Shown piece by piece: positions 7,996 through 16,750 of a stretch of 64,000 nucleotides of DNA. The stretch is from assembly GCF_014648875.1 (NCBI RefSeq), contig NZ_BMRY01000003.1, positions 434,001-498,000 of the forward strand, read 5' to 3'. Position numbers and translations under genes: made by a program. Positions within the stretch are counted from its first letter, which is position 1, and each line of letters opens with the position of its first letter. The stretch comes from Streptomyces parvus. Its GTDB lineage: Bacteria > Actinomycetota > Actinomycetes > Streptomycetales > Streptomycetaceae. The notes beneath the pieces are model-generated. The model searched no databases, had not been told where the DNA came from, and was given only the letters and a program-made list of their open reading frames with translations.

Positions 7996-9290
7996 TGGAA
8001 CTCGGGTCCTTCCGTCGTCGTCGTGTCGCGCCCGGACCGGGTGCCGCGCTGGAACGCGCCGAGCCGCGACGCGGTCTCCTCGTTGCTGCGCGCGGGTCCC
8101 GCATCGGCCGATGGCACCGCGGCGACCGGGCTCTTGCGACGACGCTTCGGCAGACCGCCGGCGGTGGTGGTGATCTGGGCCAGCGGCTGGGTGGCGGTGT
8201 CCGGCTGGGGGGCGGGCGGGAAGAGCGGGGTCGGCGCGGGGGCCGGGCTCGGGGCCTGCGCCTGGTGCTGGGGGTGAGGCAGGTCCTGGGACTGCGCGCG
8301 GGCCTGCCACTGGTCCGGCTGCCGGACCTGCGGCGCCGGGGGGAGCGCCGCTTCGGGCGTCTCGGCCGGCGCGGCGGCGGGCGGCGCCTCGGTGGTGAGC
8401 AGTTCGTCGGGGATGAGGACCACCGCGCGTACGCCTCCATAGGGGGAAACGGAGTCCACCGAGACCCGGAAGCCGTAGCGGGCGGCGAGCATCCCGGAGA
8501 CGGCGAACCCGAACTGCGGCGGAATGCCGAGGCTGGAGACGCTGATCGCGGCCTGGGGGGAGAGGAGGGCCGCCGCGCGGTCCTTCTCCTCCTGGCCCAT
8601 GCCGAGACCGGCGTCGTCGACGATGAGGCAGACGCCCGTCGGCACGGCCTGGATGTTGATCTCGACCGGGGTGCCGGGGGCGGAGTAGTTCGTGGCGTTG
8701 GCGAGCAGCTCGGCGAGGACCACGGCGACCGGTTCGACCGCGCGGCTGACGACGGAGAAGTTCACCTGGCCGTTGACCCGGACCCGGTCGAAGTGCCGGA
8801 TACGGCCCTGGGCGCTGCGGGCCACGTCGAAGACGGAGGCCACGGTCTCGCGCCGGCCGAGCCAGCCGCCGCAGAGCACGGCGATGCCCTGGGCGCGCCG
8901 GCCGAACTGGCTGTTGGCGTGGTCCACGGCCATCAGGTCGGCGAGGATCCCGGGGTCGTCCCCGTACTTGCGCTGGGCCTTCTCGATCACGACCTGCTGC
9001 TCGTCGGCGAGGCCCTGGAGGGTACGGACGGCAGCCTTGAGGACGGCCTTGGTCTCCTCCTCGGCGTCCTTGCGGACCTCCGCGAGTTCGGCGGACTGCC
9101 GCTGGAGCAGAGTGTTGTGGACGACGTGGAGTTCGTCCCGCTGGTGGAGGAGGGCGTCGCGCTCCTGGCGCAGCTCGGCGTGGTTCCTGCGGAGCTTGAC
9201 GTTGATCGCGCGAGCGCGCAGAACGGCACCCACGGCGACCAGGGCTACGACAACCAGCGCCCAGAGGACAGGGCCCTGTGCAAATGTCAT
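7992..9290 (-). CDS. cvnA: Conservon sensor-like histidine kinase (CvnA type)
   Basis: About 432 residues. A single N-terminal membrane segment (VLWALVVVALVAVGAVLRA) is followed by a coiled coil (roughly 30-85), a DHp-like region (MAVDHANSQFGRRAQG) and an HATPase domain with the N-box ELLANATNYSAPG and G1 box DDAGLGMG. The last 100 residues are a Pro/Ala/Gln-rich tail. I chose the ATG at 9290, preceded by TGAAGTGAG; an ATG seven codons upstream (9311) is possible but has no ribosome site. It is the first gene of a five-gene operon with 4-bp overlaps, and the membrane anchor for the complex. Confidence 0.88.
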   Translation of the reverse strand: MTFAQGPVLWALVVVALVAVGAVLRARAINVKLRRNHAELRQERDALLHQRDELHVVHNTLLQRQSAELAEVRKDAEEETKAVLKAAVRTLQGLADEQQVVIEKAQRKYGDDPGILADLMAVDHANSQFGRRAQGIAVLCGGWLGRRETVASVFDVARSAQGRIRHFDRVRVNGQVNFSVVSRAVEPVAVVLAELLANATNYSAPGTPVEINIQAVPTGVCLIVDDAGLGMGQEEKDRAAALLSPQAAISVSSLGIPPQFGFAVSGMLAARYGFRVSVDSVSPYGGVRAVVLIPDELLTTEAPPAAAPAETPEAALPPAPQVRQPDQWQARAQSQDLPHPQHQAQAPSPAPAPTPLFPPAPQPDTATQPLAQITTTAGGLPKRRRKSPVAAVPSADAGPARSNEETASRLGAFQRGTRSGRDTTTTEGPEFQ

Positions 9291-9411
9291 GAGACTCACT
9301 TCAAGTGCCATGGCGGAAACGGCTTGACACCCCGTCAGGCGGCACGCAGCCAGGGCTCGTTCGCCACGGACCGTGCGCCGCTTCGGGAGGTGCCCCTCCG
9401 AAGGTGGGGCC

Positions 9412-9477
9412 GAGGAATCCATTCCTCCCGGAATGCCCCCATACGCCATCAGCCCACTGGAAGTAAGATGATCTTAC
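9412..9477. promoter_or_regulatory. Two short inverted repeats upstream of the conservon
   Basis: Two perfect inverted repeats lie 120-190 bp upstream of the conservon start: GAGGAAT-CC-ATTCCTC at 9412-9427 and GTAAGAT-G-ATCTTAC at 9463-9477. The second lies in a rare AT-rich patch. They are candidate regulator sites for the conservon promoter; no regulator can be named. The rest of the 9291-9778 gap holds only the repeats listed next. Confidence 0.35.
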
Positions 9478-9615
9478 CATCGGCCGCGCGACGAAATGTC
9501 AAGGCCGCCACGCCCGTTGCCACTTGACGCAGAATGTTCACGTTGCGGAGATGTGAGGGAGGGGCTCCCGAGGGCGTCCGTACGGCTTCCGAGGTCGCCG
9601 GCGTGACGGGCGGGG

Positions 9616-9684
9616 GCCGTCGGCGGACCCGGAGAGGTGCGGCCGTCGGCGGTCCCGGAGCCGCAGCCGTCGGCGGCCCCGGAA
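9616..9684. repeat. Three imperfect 19-bp tandem repeats upstream of the NarL-type regulator
   Basis: The sequence GCCGTCGGCGG-N-CCCGGA occurs three times, starting at 9616, 9642 and 9666 (spacings 26 and 24 bp), about 95 bp before the response-regulator gene. A GGAAT-5-ATTCC inverted repeat follows at 9690-9704. Helically phased repeats of this sort can bind a regulator such as the adjacent NarL protein; this is untested. Confidence 0.4.
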
Positions 9685-9778
9685 GGTCTGGAATTCAACA
9701 TTCCGCTTCCCTTGGAGCGCTCCCCGCTCCTGCCGTACCCTTCGGTGATTCCTGATCGGCCGGGCGAGGGGGCGCATC

Positions 9779-10429
9779 GTGATTCGGGTTGCCGTCGTGG
9801 ACGACGAGCAGCTGGTCCGGTCCGGGCTGAAATTGATCTTGGGGACGGCGCCGGACGTCGAGGTGGTCGCCTGCTGCGACGGGATCGACGCCGTCGATCG
9901 CGTACGGGAGCTGCGCCCCGATGTCCTGCTGCTGGACATCCGGATGCCCGAGGTCGACGGGCTGACCGTGCTGCGGCGGGTGGGTGCGCTGACGGCGCCG
10001 CCCGCCGTGGCGGTGCTGACCACCTTCGACGCGGGCCGGCACATCGACGACGCGCTGCGCTCGGGGGCGGCCGGTTTACTGATGAAGAACACGGCCCCGG
10101 AACAGCTCGTCCACGCGGTCCGGGTGCTGGCCGCCGGCGGCCGGATCCTGGCGCCCGAGGCGGTGGGCCCCGTGATCGAGGGCTATCTCGCCGCGGGCCG
10201 GGACAGCGGTGCGGCCGACCGCACCGGGAGCCTGACCGACCGCGAGGGCCAGGTGCTGGCCCTGGTGGGCGCGGGCCTGTCCAACCGGGAGATCGCCCGT
10301 GAGCTGCGGCTGTCCCACGGCACGGTCAAGGACCACGTCAGCTCGGTGCTGTCCAAGCTGGGCGGGGTCAACCGGGTCCAGGCGGCGGTGCTCGCGGACC
10401 GGGCGGGTCTGACCTGCGGGACGTTGTGA
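9779..10429 (+). CDS. NarL/LuxR-family two-component response regulator
   Basis: 216 residues. Residues 1-120 are the receiver domain: acidic DDE at 8-10, phospho-acceptor Asp in DVLLLDIRMPEVDGL (about 54), and Thr/Lys switch residues in LTTFD and LMKNTAPE. Residues 148-210 are a LuxR-type HTH (LTDREGQVLALVGAGLSNREIARELRLSHGTVKDHV). The GTG start at 9779 follows GAGGGGG. The gene overlaps the kinase start by four bases, so the two are co-translated. Target genes are not obvious; the divergent conservon and the downstream LuxR/lanthipeptide locus are candidates only by position. Confidence 0.93.
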   Translation: MIRVAVVDDEQLVRSGLKLILGTAPDVEVVACCDGIDAVDRVRELRPDVLLLDIRMPEVDGLTVLRRVGALTAPPAVAVLTTFDAGRHIDDALRSGAAGLLMKNTAPEQLVHAVRVLAAGGRILAPEAVGPVIEGYLAAGRDSGAADRTGSLTDREGQVLALVGAGLSNREIARELRLSHGTVKDHVSSVLSKLGGVNRVQAAVLADRAGLTCGTL

Positions 10430-11589
10430 TCCGGGCCGGCCGGTGGGGCGGGATGACGCACGTCCGCCGTACTCCTCCCACCTCCCGCCGGATGCGGGCG
10501 GTCGCCCGTGGCGCGGTGCCGGTCGGGATCGCCGTGGTCGACGGCCTCCTCGTCAACGGCTTCGGCGCCGGACCCGGCCTCTGGATCGCGCTCGCCGCGG
10601 CGGGCGCGCTGGTGCTGCGGCGGCGCTGCCCCGAGGTGGTGCTGCTCGTCGGCCTGCCCGGGATGTACGTCGGCCACCTGGCCTTCGCCCCGCTGATCGC
10701 GCTGTACTGCCTCGCCGACCGCCGCCGCAACGTGGTCGTCGGAGCCGTGGGGGCCGTCGCGGTCGCCCTGGCCCAGTTCCTGCCGTACCCGGTCACGGAC
10801 CTGCCCGAGCTCGCGGTCGACCGGGAGACCCTGATCGTGGCGATGGACTCCTGCGTCCTGGCCGCCGGGGCGCTGGTCCTGGGGCGTACGGCCCGGGTGC
10901 GCCGCGAGCGGCAGCGGGAGCTGGCGGAGGGCCGGGAGCGCGAGCACCGGCTCCTCGCCGAGCGGACCCTGTCCAACGAACGGGCCTGGCTGGCCCGGGA
11001 GATGCACGACGTCGTCGCCCACCAGGTCAGCCTCATCAGCCTGCAGGCCGGGGCGCTCCAGGTCGGCGAACCCGACGCGGCCACCGTACGGTCGACCGCC
11101 GGGATCGTCCGCGAGCTCTCCGCGAAGACCCTCACCGAGCTCCAGCACATGGTGGGCGTCCTGCGCGCGGCCGGCGGCCCCGCGCCCGGCCTCGCCCCGC
11201 AGCCCCGGCTCACGGACCTGCCCGCCCTGGTCCGCGACTCCGGTCTGCGCGTCACCCTCGCCACCCCGGACACCCCCGGCCACTGGTCCCAGGCGGTGGA
11301 GCGGGCCGCCTACCGCACGGTCCAGGAAGCCCTCACCAACGTGACCAAGCACGCCCCCGGCGCCGAGGTGGACATACGGGTCCAGCCCCTGGAAGGCGGT
11401 CTGCGGGTCGACGTCCGCAACACCGCCGACGACGGCTCCACCGCCCCCCTCGACCTGCCCGGCGGCGGCCACGGCCTCATCGGTCTGCGCGAACGGGCCC
11501 TGCTGCTCGACGGCACCTTCGACGCCGGGCCCGAGCCGGACGGCGGATTCCGCATACAGGCGGTGTTTCCGTCCCGGCAGACTTTCTGA
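10426..11589 (+). CDS. Two-component sensor histidine kinase (HisKA_3 family)
   Basis: 387 residues. The N-terminal half has about four hydrophobic segments (residues 25-150). The dimerisation/phosphoacceptor region reads RAWLAREMHDVVAHQVSLIS, with His in the MHDVVAH motif of NarX/DesK-type kinases. The HATPase domain carries the N-box YRTVQEALTNVTKHA and GHGLIGLRER. It starts with GTG in a GTGA overlap with the response-regulator stop. The input signal is probably sensed within the membrane, because no extracellular loop domain is visible. Confidence 0.92.
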   Translation: MIRAGRWGGMTHVRRTPPTSRRMRAVARGAVPVGIAVVDGLLVNGFGAGPGLWIALAAAGALVLRRRCPEVVLLVGLPGMYVGHLAFAPLIALYCLADRRRNVVVGAVGAVAVALAQFLPYPVTDLPELAVDRETLIVAMDSCVLAAGALVLGRTARVRRERQRELAEGREREHRLLAERTLSNERAWLAREMHDVVAHQVSLISLQAGALQVGEPDAATVRSTAGIVRELSAKTLTELQHMVGVLRAAGGPAPGLAPQPRLTDLPALVRDSGLRVTLATPDTPGHWSQAVERAAYRTVQEALTNVTKHAPGAEVDIRVQPLEGGLRVDVRNTADDGSTAPLDLPGGGHGLIGLRERALLLDGTFDAGPEPDGGFRIQAVFPSRQTF

Positions 11590-11851
11590 GGGTGTGTCGG
11601 CGGGCAGGGAAAGCGCCTTTCCGGTCCTTCTCCGGGAGGAGATCGAGGACCTCTGACCCCGCCGACCGGCGGGGGGTGACCCCGTCAATTGGCCGGATAA
11701 TTCGGACCCGCCCGCCTTTAATGTATGGCTGCTTGCCGTCATTTCCCTGGGAAAGATAGGATCGCCGCGCGCCTTGACCAGCGCACGCCGTGCGGGGGCC
11801 GTCGTGACGGATCCGCCCTGCAGGCGGCCGTACGGGGGAAGTAGGGCAGAA

Positions 11852-12511
11852 ATGGCAGATGACTGTATAGCCGTAGGGCTGATGGTCGCCAGATTGTCGT
11901 TGCGGCGGAGACTCACCAGACTCTTCGCCCATCGTGGATGGAACGCCGTCGCGTGCGAGGGGGCCGGGGGGCCTCTTTCGTCCGACGACCGGTCCCGGAT
12001 CCCGTCCGGGATTTCTTCCGACGTCCTGGTCGTCGACATCGACCGGCTCGACGAGATACGGGACGCCGCGCCGGTCGTGGCGCTGACCTACGGCTCGGAG
12101 ATAGCCCATCTCGGAGCGGTGAAGGCCGACGTCCGCGCGGTCGTGGACCGGGACGACCTCGACGAGGCCTTCCTGGAGGCCGTGCAGGAGGTCGCCGCCG
12201 GGCACGGGTGGATATCGCCCACGCTCGTCCGCCCGCTGCTGCGCGGGCAGCCGTCCGCACCGGCGGGGGCCGTCCGGCCGGCCGTCCCTCCCGCACAGCC
12301 GCACCGGCCGGGGCGGCCGCACGATCCGGCCCTGACGGCACGGGAGTACGAAGTGGTCTCCCTGGTGTCGAAGGGAATGAACAACAGCGAGATCGCCGGT
12401 GCCCTCTACATAGCGGAGAGCACCGTGAAGTTCCATATGTCGAACATTCTGCAGAAGACCGGATTCCGTAACCGCGGTCAGCTCGTGGCGCGTATGCCGG
12501 TGGCCGGCTGA
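11852..12511 (+). CDS. LuxR-family transcriptional regulator with a degenerate receiver
   Basis: 219 residues from MADDCIAVGLMVARL. The first 125 residues have receiver-like spacing (DVLVVDIDRLDE, VVALTYGSE, AVKADVRAVVDRDD) but lack a clear phospho-acceptor context, so this is probably a pseudo-receiver. Residues 150-212 form a strong LuxR HTH (LTAREYEVVSLVSKGMNNSEIAGALYI, then STVKFHMSNIL). The ATG at 11852 has GGGGGAAGTAGGG upstream, better than the in-frame start at 11774. It faces the lanthipeptide operon across a terminator and is the closest candidate for its pathway regulator; that link is inference. Confidence 0.85.
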   Translation: MADDCIAVGLMVARLSLRRRLTRLFAHRGWNAVACEGAGGPLSSDDRSRIPSGISSDVLVVDIDRLDEIRDAAPVVALTYGSEIAHLGAVKADVRAVVDRDDLDEAFLEAVQEVAAGHGWISPTLVRPLLRGQPSAPAGAVRPAVPPAQPHRPGRPHDPALTAREYEVVSLVSKGMNNSEIAGALYIAESTVKFHMSNILQKTGFRNRGQLVARMPVAG

Positions 12512-12542
12512 ACCGGCCGCACACAACATGAAGGAGACCGTC

Positions 12543-12740
12543 ATGGGAAACGTCGTGGGGAAGAAGAAGGAAGCCCTTCGCTGGGCGCCGGTGGCCATTC
12601 TGCTGGTGCTCGCGCTGATCGCGCCGCTCTTCGGGGACAACCCGACCGGTGTGGTGATTCCGCTTCTGCTCGCCGTGATGCTCGCGGGTGTCAATGTCAC
12701 GATGCAGAAGAGGGAGCGCTCGACCCGCGGCGCGGAGTGA
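12543..12740 (+). CDS. Small two-helix membrane protein
   Basis: 65 residues: basic start MGNVVGKKKEALRW, two hydrophobic segments (APVAILLVLALIAPLF and GVVIPLLLAVMLAGVNV) and a charged tail. An AAGGAG lies 9 bases before the ATG at 12543, which decides this start over the ATG at 12528. It follows the LuxR gene by 31 bp and is likely co-transcribed. The function is unknown. Position next to a lantibiotic operon makes a role in immunity or sensing conceivable, but nothing in the sequence shows it. Confidence 0.7.
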   Translation: MGNVVGKKKEALRWAPVAILLVLALIAPLFGDNPTGVVIPLLLAVMLAGVNVTMQKRERSTRGAE

Positions 12741-12763
12741 TCCGCGCGGGGGAATGACGACGC

Positions 12764-12808
12764 ATGCCGGGGCCCGCCGCACCTGACCAGTGCGGCGGGC
12801 CCCGGCAT
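12764..12808. terminator. Bidirectional terminator between the small membrane gene and the lan operon
   Basis: Perfect 19-bp inverted repeat (12764-12782 and 12790-12808) with a 7-base loop, located between two convergent transcription units. It lacks a long T-run, as is usual in Streptomyces. Confidence 0.85.
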
Positions 12809-12871
12809 TGGGTCGCTCATGGAGTGCCGGTCACGGAGTCCCGGTCATGGCGTTCTCGTCACGGGACCCCG

Positions 12872-13797
12872 TCACGCGACCTCGTACCGGGTGAAACGCA
12901 CCGCGCCCACCACCCCGATCGCCACCGCGTAGAGGAACAGCACCAGGAAGCCGAGGCCCTGCGAACCGCCGTCCGCCTCCGCCGCGGCGGTCATGATCGT
13001 GCCGCCGCCCGCCAGGTCGCCCGCCCCGCCGGGCAGCAGGTTGCCCAGCTCCGCGTTGCCGAGCGAGGAGGCGAGGATCCGCAGGGTCGGCTCCAGGAAC
13101 TGTGTCACCAGCAGGATGCCGACGATCGCCGCCACCTGGTTGCGCACCAGCGCGCCCACGCCGACGCCGATCGCGCCCCACAGCGTCAGCACCAGCACGC
13201 TGCCGCCCAGCGCGCCGAGCACCGTGCCGTCCGTGAGGTACGTCGGCTTCCCGTGCCCCGACAGCAGGGCCGCCGCCACCAGAGCGCCGGAGAGCACCGC
13301 CGACGCCCCGTAGACGAACGCCGTACCCAGCCCGACGAGGAGCTTGGCCCCGTAGACGCGGGCCCGGCGCGGCTCGGCCAGCAGCGTCGCGGAGATCGTG
13401 CGCGCGTGGTACTCCTGCGTCACCGTGATCACCCCGATGGCCAGCGGGAAGACGTACGCGAGCGCCACCGCCAGGTTGTACGCCGGTACGGCGTCGCCCG
13501 CGGTGCCGAAACTCAAGGGGCTGCGCGGGGCGTTGAGACCGCCGAAGACGATCAGCGCGGTGAAGCCGGCGCTGCACGCGACGACCGCGAGCAGCAGGAT
13601 CCACCACAGCCGGGTCGTGGTCAGCTTCAGCATTTCGGACCGCAGGAGATCGGCCGTGGAGACCGCGCCGGGGGCGGTGGCGGGGCCCGCGCCGTTGCCG
13701 GCCCGCTCGACGACGCCCGTGCTCGTACCCGTGTCGCTGATACCCGTACCGCTCATGTCCGTGCCGCTCGTACCCGTGTCGCTGATACCCGTGCCGC

Positions 13798-13801
<4 letters not shown>
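12872..13801 (-). CDS. lanE: ABC-2 type permease of the lanthipeptide locus (LanE-like)
   Basis: 309 residues with six predicted membrane segments, the first at WWILLLAVVACSAGFTALIVFG and the last at LGFLVLFLYAVAIGVVGAVRF. It contains the ABC-2 pattern YHARTISATLLAEPRRARVYGAKL. The ATG overlaps the ATPase stop (ATGA). With the preceding ATPase it forms an exporter of the LanFE(G) type that protects producers from their own lantibiotic; only one permease is visible. The N-terminus contains two copies of MSGTGISDTGTS, encoded by a 45-bp tandem duplication. The immunity role is inferred from operon position. Confidence 0.82.
13728..13801. repeat. 45-bp period tandem duplication at the start of the permease gene
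   Basis: A 29-bp unit recurs at 13728-13756 and 13773-13801 with a single difference. It gives a 15-residue period (MSGTGISDTGTSGTD) in the cytoplasmic N-terminus of the permease and carries two possible start codons. Confidence 0.85.
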
Positions 13802-14565
<764 letters not shown>

Positions 14566-14584
14566 GCGTCGGCTCCTCCTTCTC

Positions 14585-16750
14585 CTACCGGACCGTCGTG
14601 AGGTCGACCTGGGAGCGGACCAGGTCCCGGTACGGGCCGGGTTCGCTGATCAGCTCCTCGTGGCGGCCGGTCTGGACGACCCGGCCGTGTTCCAGCACCA
14701 CCACGAGATCGGCGTTCACGATCGTCGACAGCCGGTGGGCGATGATGATCCGCGTGCACTCCAGCCGGTCCAGCGCGGCGGCGATCCGGGACTCGGTGAC
14801 GGTGTCCAGGGCGCTCGTCGCCTCGTCGAGCACGAGGACGCGGGGGCGGCGGGCGAGTGCGCGGGCGAGCGCGATCCGCTGGCGCTGGCCGCCGGAGAGG
14901 CTGCCGCCCATCTCGCGGACCGGGGTGTGGTAGCCCAGCGGCATCGCCGCGATGTCGTCGTGCACGTGCGCCTGGCGCGCGGCGTCGACGACCGCCTCCA
15001 TCGTGGCGTCGGGGACCCCGAACCGGATGTTGTCCGCGATGCTGCGGTTGCTGAGGACGATGTCCTGCGGGACGTACGCGGCGCTCCGGTAGAACGCGTC
15101 GGCGTCGATCTCACCGATCGACACCCCGTCGAAGAGGACGTCACCGGACCGGATCGGGTACAGCCCCATGAGGAGCTTGCCCAGCGTGCTCTTGCCCGAG
15201 CCGGAACTGCCCACGATCGCGACCCGTTCGCCGGGCCGGATGTCGAACGAGACGTCCGCCAGGGCCGGGGTGCGGGAGCCGGGGTAGGAGAAACCCACGT
15301 TCCGCAGCCGCACCGCGCCCCGCACGACGGCCGGCCGGTCGCCGAACGCCCCCGGGTCCTCCGGCTGGTGGAGGATGTCACCAACCCGCGCCACCTGCGC
15401 GTTCGCCGTGATCAGCTGGGTGAACGCGCCGGACAGCGACATCACCATGCCGAGGCTCGTCGCGGTCAGCGTCTGCGCGGCCACCGCCGAACCGAGGTCC
15501 AGCGAACCGTTCAGCACCAGCCACAGCCCCACCGCCAGCACCAGCAGCGGCCCGAACACCTGGAACACCGCGTAGCCGCTGGTCGCCACGCCCTGGAGCA
15601 CGATCCGCCGCCGGGTCTGCTCCATCCCCGCCGCGTAGACCCGCTGCCAGTCCCGGAAGAACGTGCCGGTCATCCCGGAGACCTTCAGCGTCTCGATCGA
15701 GGACAGCGCCTCCATCTGGAGCGACGAGGACTTCGTCGTCTCGCTGATCTCCCGCTCGGTGATCCGCCGGATCGGCCGGTACGTCCCGACGGCCACGGCG
15801 AGCATGGTCAGGAAGACCGCGAACGCCGTCGCGCCGAGCGTGAACGAGCGGTAGAACATGTAGCTGAAGATCGCGATCAGACTGCCGAGATCGAGGAGCA
15901 CCACCGACAGCTGGCTGGAGATCATGTCCCGTACGGACGTGATGCTGGAGAGCCGGTAGAACAGCTCCCCCTGCGAGCGGTTGGCGAAGTACTTGTAGGG
16001 CAGGTCCAGCAGCCGCCGGAACGTCTTCCCCATCATCGCCTCGCCCAGGCTCCGGATCACGGACGCCAGGGCCACCGTTCTGAGCAGCGAGAGCAGGAAG
16101 AACACCGTCATCGGGGCGAGGAACGCCACCAGGACGAGGGCGATCGGGGCCTTCTCCAGATAGCCCGCGTAGTCATTGACCGCGTACTGGGTGGCGATCG
16201 GCATGAAGATGGTGAAGGAGTACAGCACCAGGGACATCAGGAACGCCTGGACCAGTGGCCGCCGGGCACCGGTCAGCGAGCGCAGGAACTCCCGCCAGAC
16301 GCTGGGCTCCCGGTGCCGCTCGGGCCGGTGCTCCGGCGTCGGTACGGCTTCGAGCGCGAGGCCGGAGTAGTGCTCGGCGAACTCCTCCGCCGGGTACTTC
16401 CGCCGCCCGCCGCCCGGATCGACGACGGTCACCTGGTGCTCGTCGATCTCCTCGACGACCACGACATGGCTGTCGTCCCAGTACGCGATGAGCGGCAGCT
16501 CCAGCTGGTCGAGCCGCTCCACTCCGGCCCGGAACGCCCGCACCTCGAAGCCCCGGCCGCGCAGGATGGCGGCGATCTGCTTGATGGTGAGGCCGTCGCG
16601 TCCCACCTCGTGCTCCCGGCGCAGCCCGGCCACCGAATCGCGGGAGCCGTACGCCGAGAGGATCATCGCGACGCAGCACAGGCCGCATTCGGCCTGGGCG
16701 AACTGCTGGACCTCGCGGACCCGTCGGACTCTGCGCATACGCCATGCCAT
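14585..16750 (-). CDS. lanT: Lanthipeptide exporter with C39 leader peptidase (LanT)
   Basis: 721 residues in three parts. Residues 1-135 are a C39 cysteine peptidase: Gln16, catalytic Cys22 in QAECGLCCVAM, His in DDSHVVVVEE and Asp in VVDPGGG. The middle, about 160-440, is a six-helix ABC exporter domain. The C-terminus is the ATPase with Walker A GSSGSGKSTLG, signature LSGGQRQRIALARAL and Walker B VLVLDEATSALD. It removes double-glycine-type leaders during export. Both precursors end their leaders in Ala-Ala-Gly, a fit for this peptidase. The ATG overlaps the LanM2 stop by one base (TGATG). Confidence 0.95.
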   Translation of the reverse strand: MAWRMRRVRRVREVQQFAQAECGLCCVAMILSAYGSRDSVAGLRREHEVGRDGLTIKQIAAILRGRGFEVRAFRAGVERLDQLELPLIAYWDDSHVVVVEEIDEHQVTVVDPGGGRRKYPAEEFAEHYSGLALEAVPTPEHRPERHREPSVWREFLRSLTGARRPLVQAFLMSLVLYSFTIFMPIATQYAVNDYAGYLEKAPIALVLVAFLAPMTVFFLLSLLRTVALASVIRSLGEAMMGKTFRRLLDLPYKYFANRSQGELFYRLSSITSVRDMISSQLSVVLLDLGSLIAIFSYMFYRSFTLGATAFAVFLTMLAVAVGTYRPIRRITEREISETTKSSSLQMEALSSIETLKVSGMTGTFFRDWQRVYAAGMEQTRRRIVLQGVATSGYAVFQVFGPLLVLAVGLWLVLNGSLDLGSAVAAQTLTATSLGMVMSLSGAFTQLITANAQVARVGDILHQPEDPGAFGDRPAVVRGAVRLRNVGFSYPGSRTPALADVSFDIRPGERVAIVGSSGSGKSTLGKLLMGLYPIRSGDVLFDGVSIGEIDADAFYRSAAYVPQDIVLSNRSIADNIRFGVPDATMEAVVDAARQAHVHDDIAAMPLGYHTPVREMGGSLSGGQRQRIALARALARRPRVLVLDEATSALDTVTESRIAAALDRLECTRIIIAHRLSTIVNADLVVVLEHGRVVQTGRHEELISEPGPYRDLVRSQVDLTTVR

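Noticed and set aside
10183..12039. Long open frame on the minus strand across the histidine kinase
   Set aside because: It is antisense to the well-supported kinase and response regulator, with Gly/Arg/Pro-rich composition typical of high-GC shadow frames.
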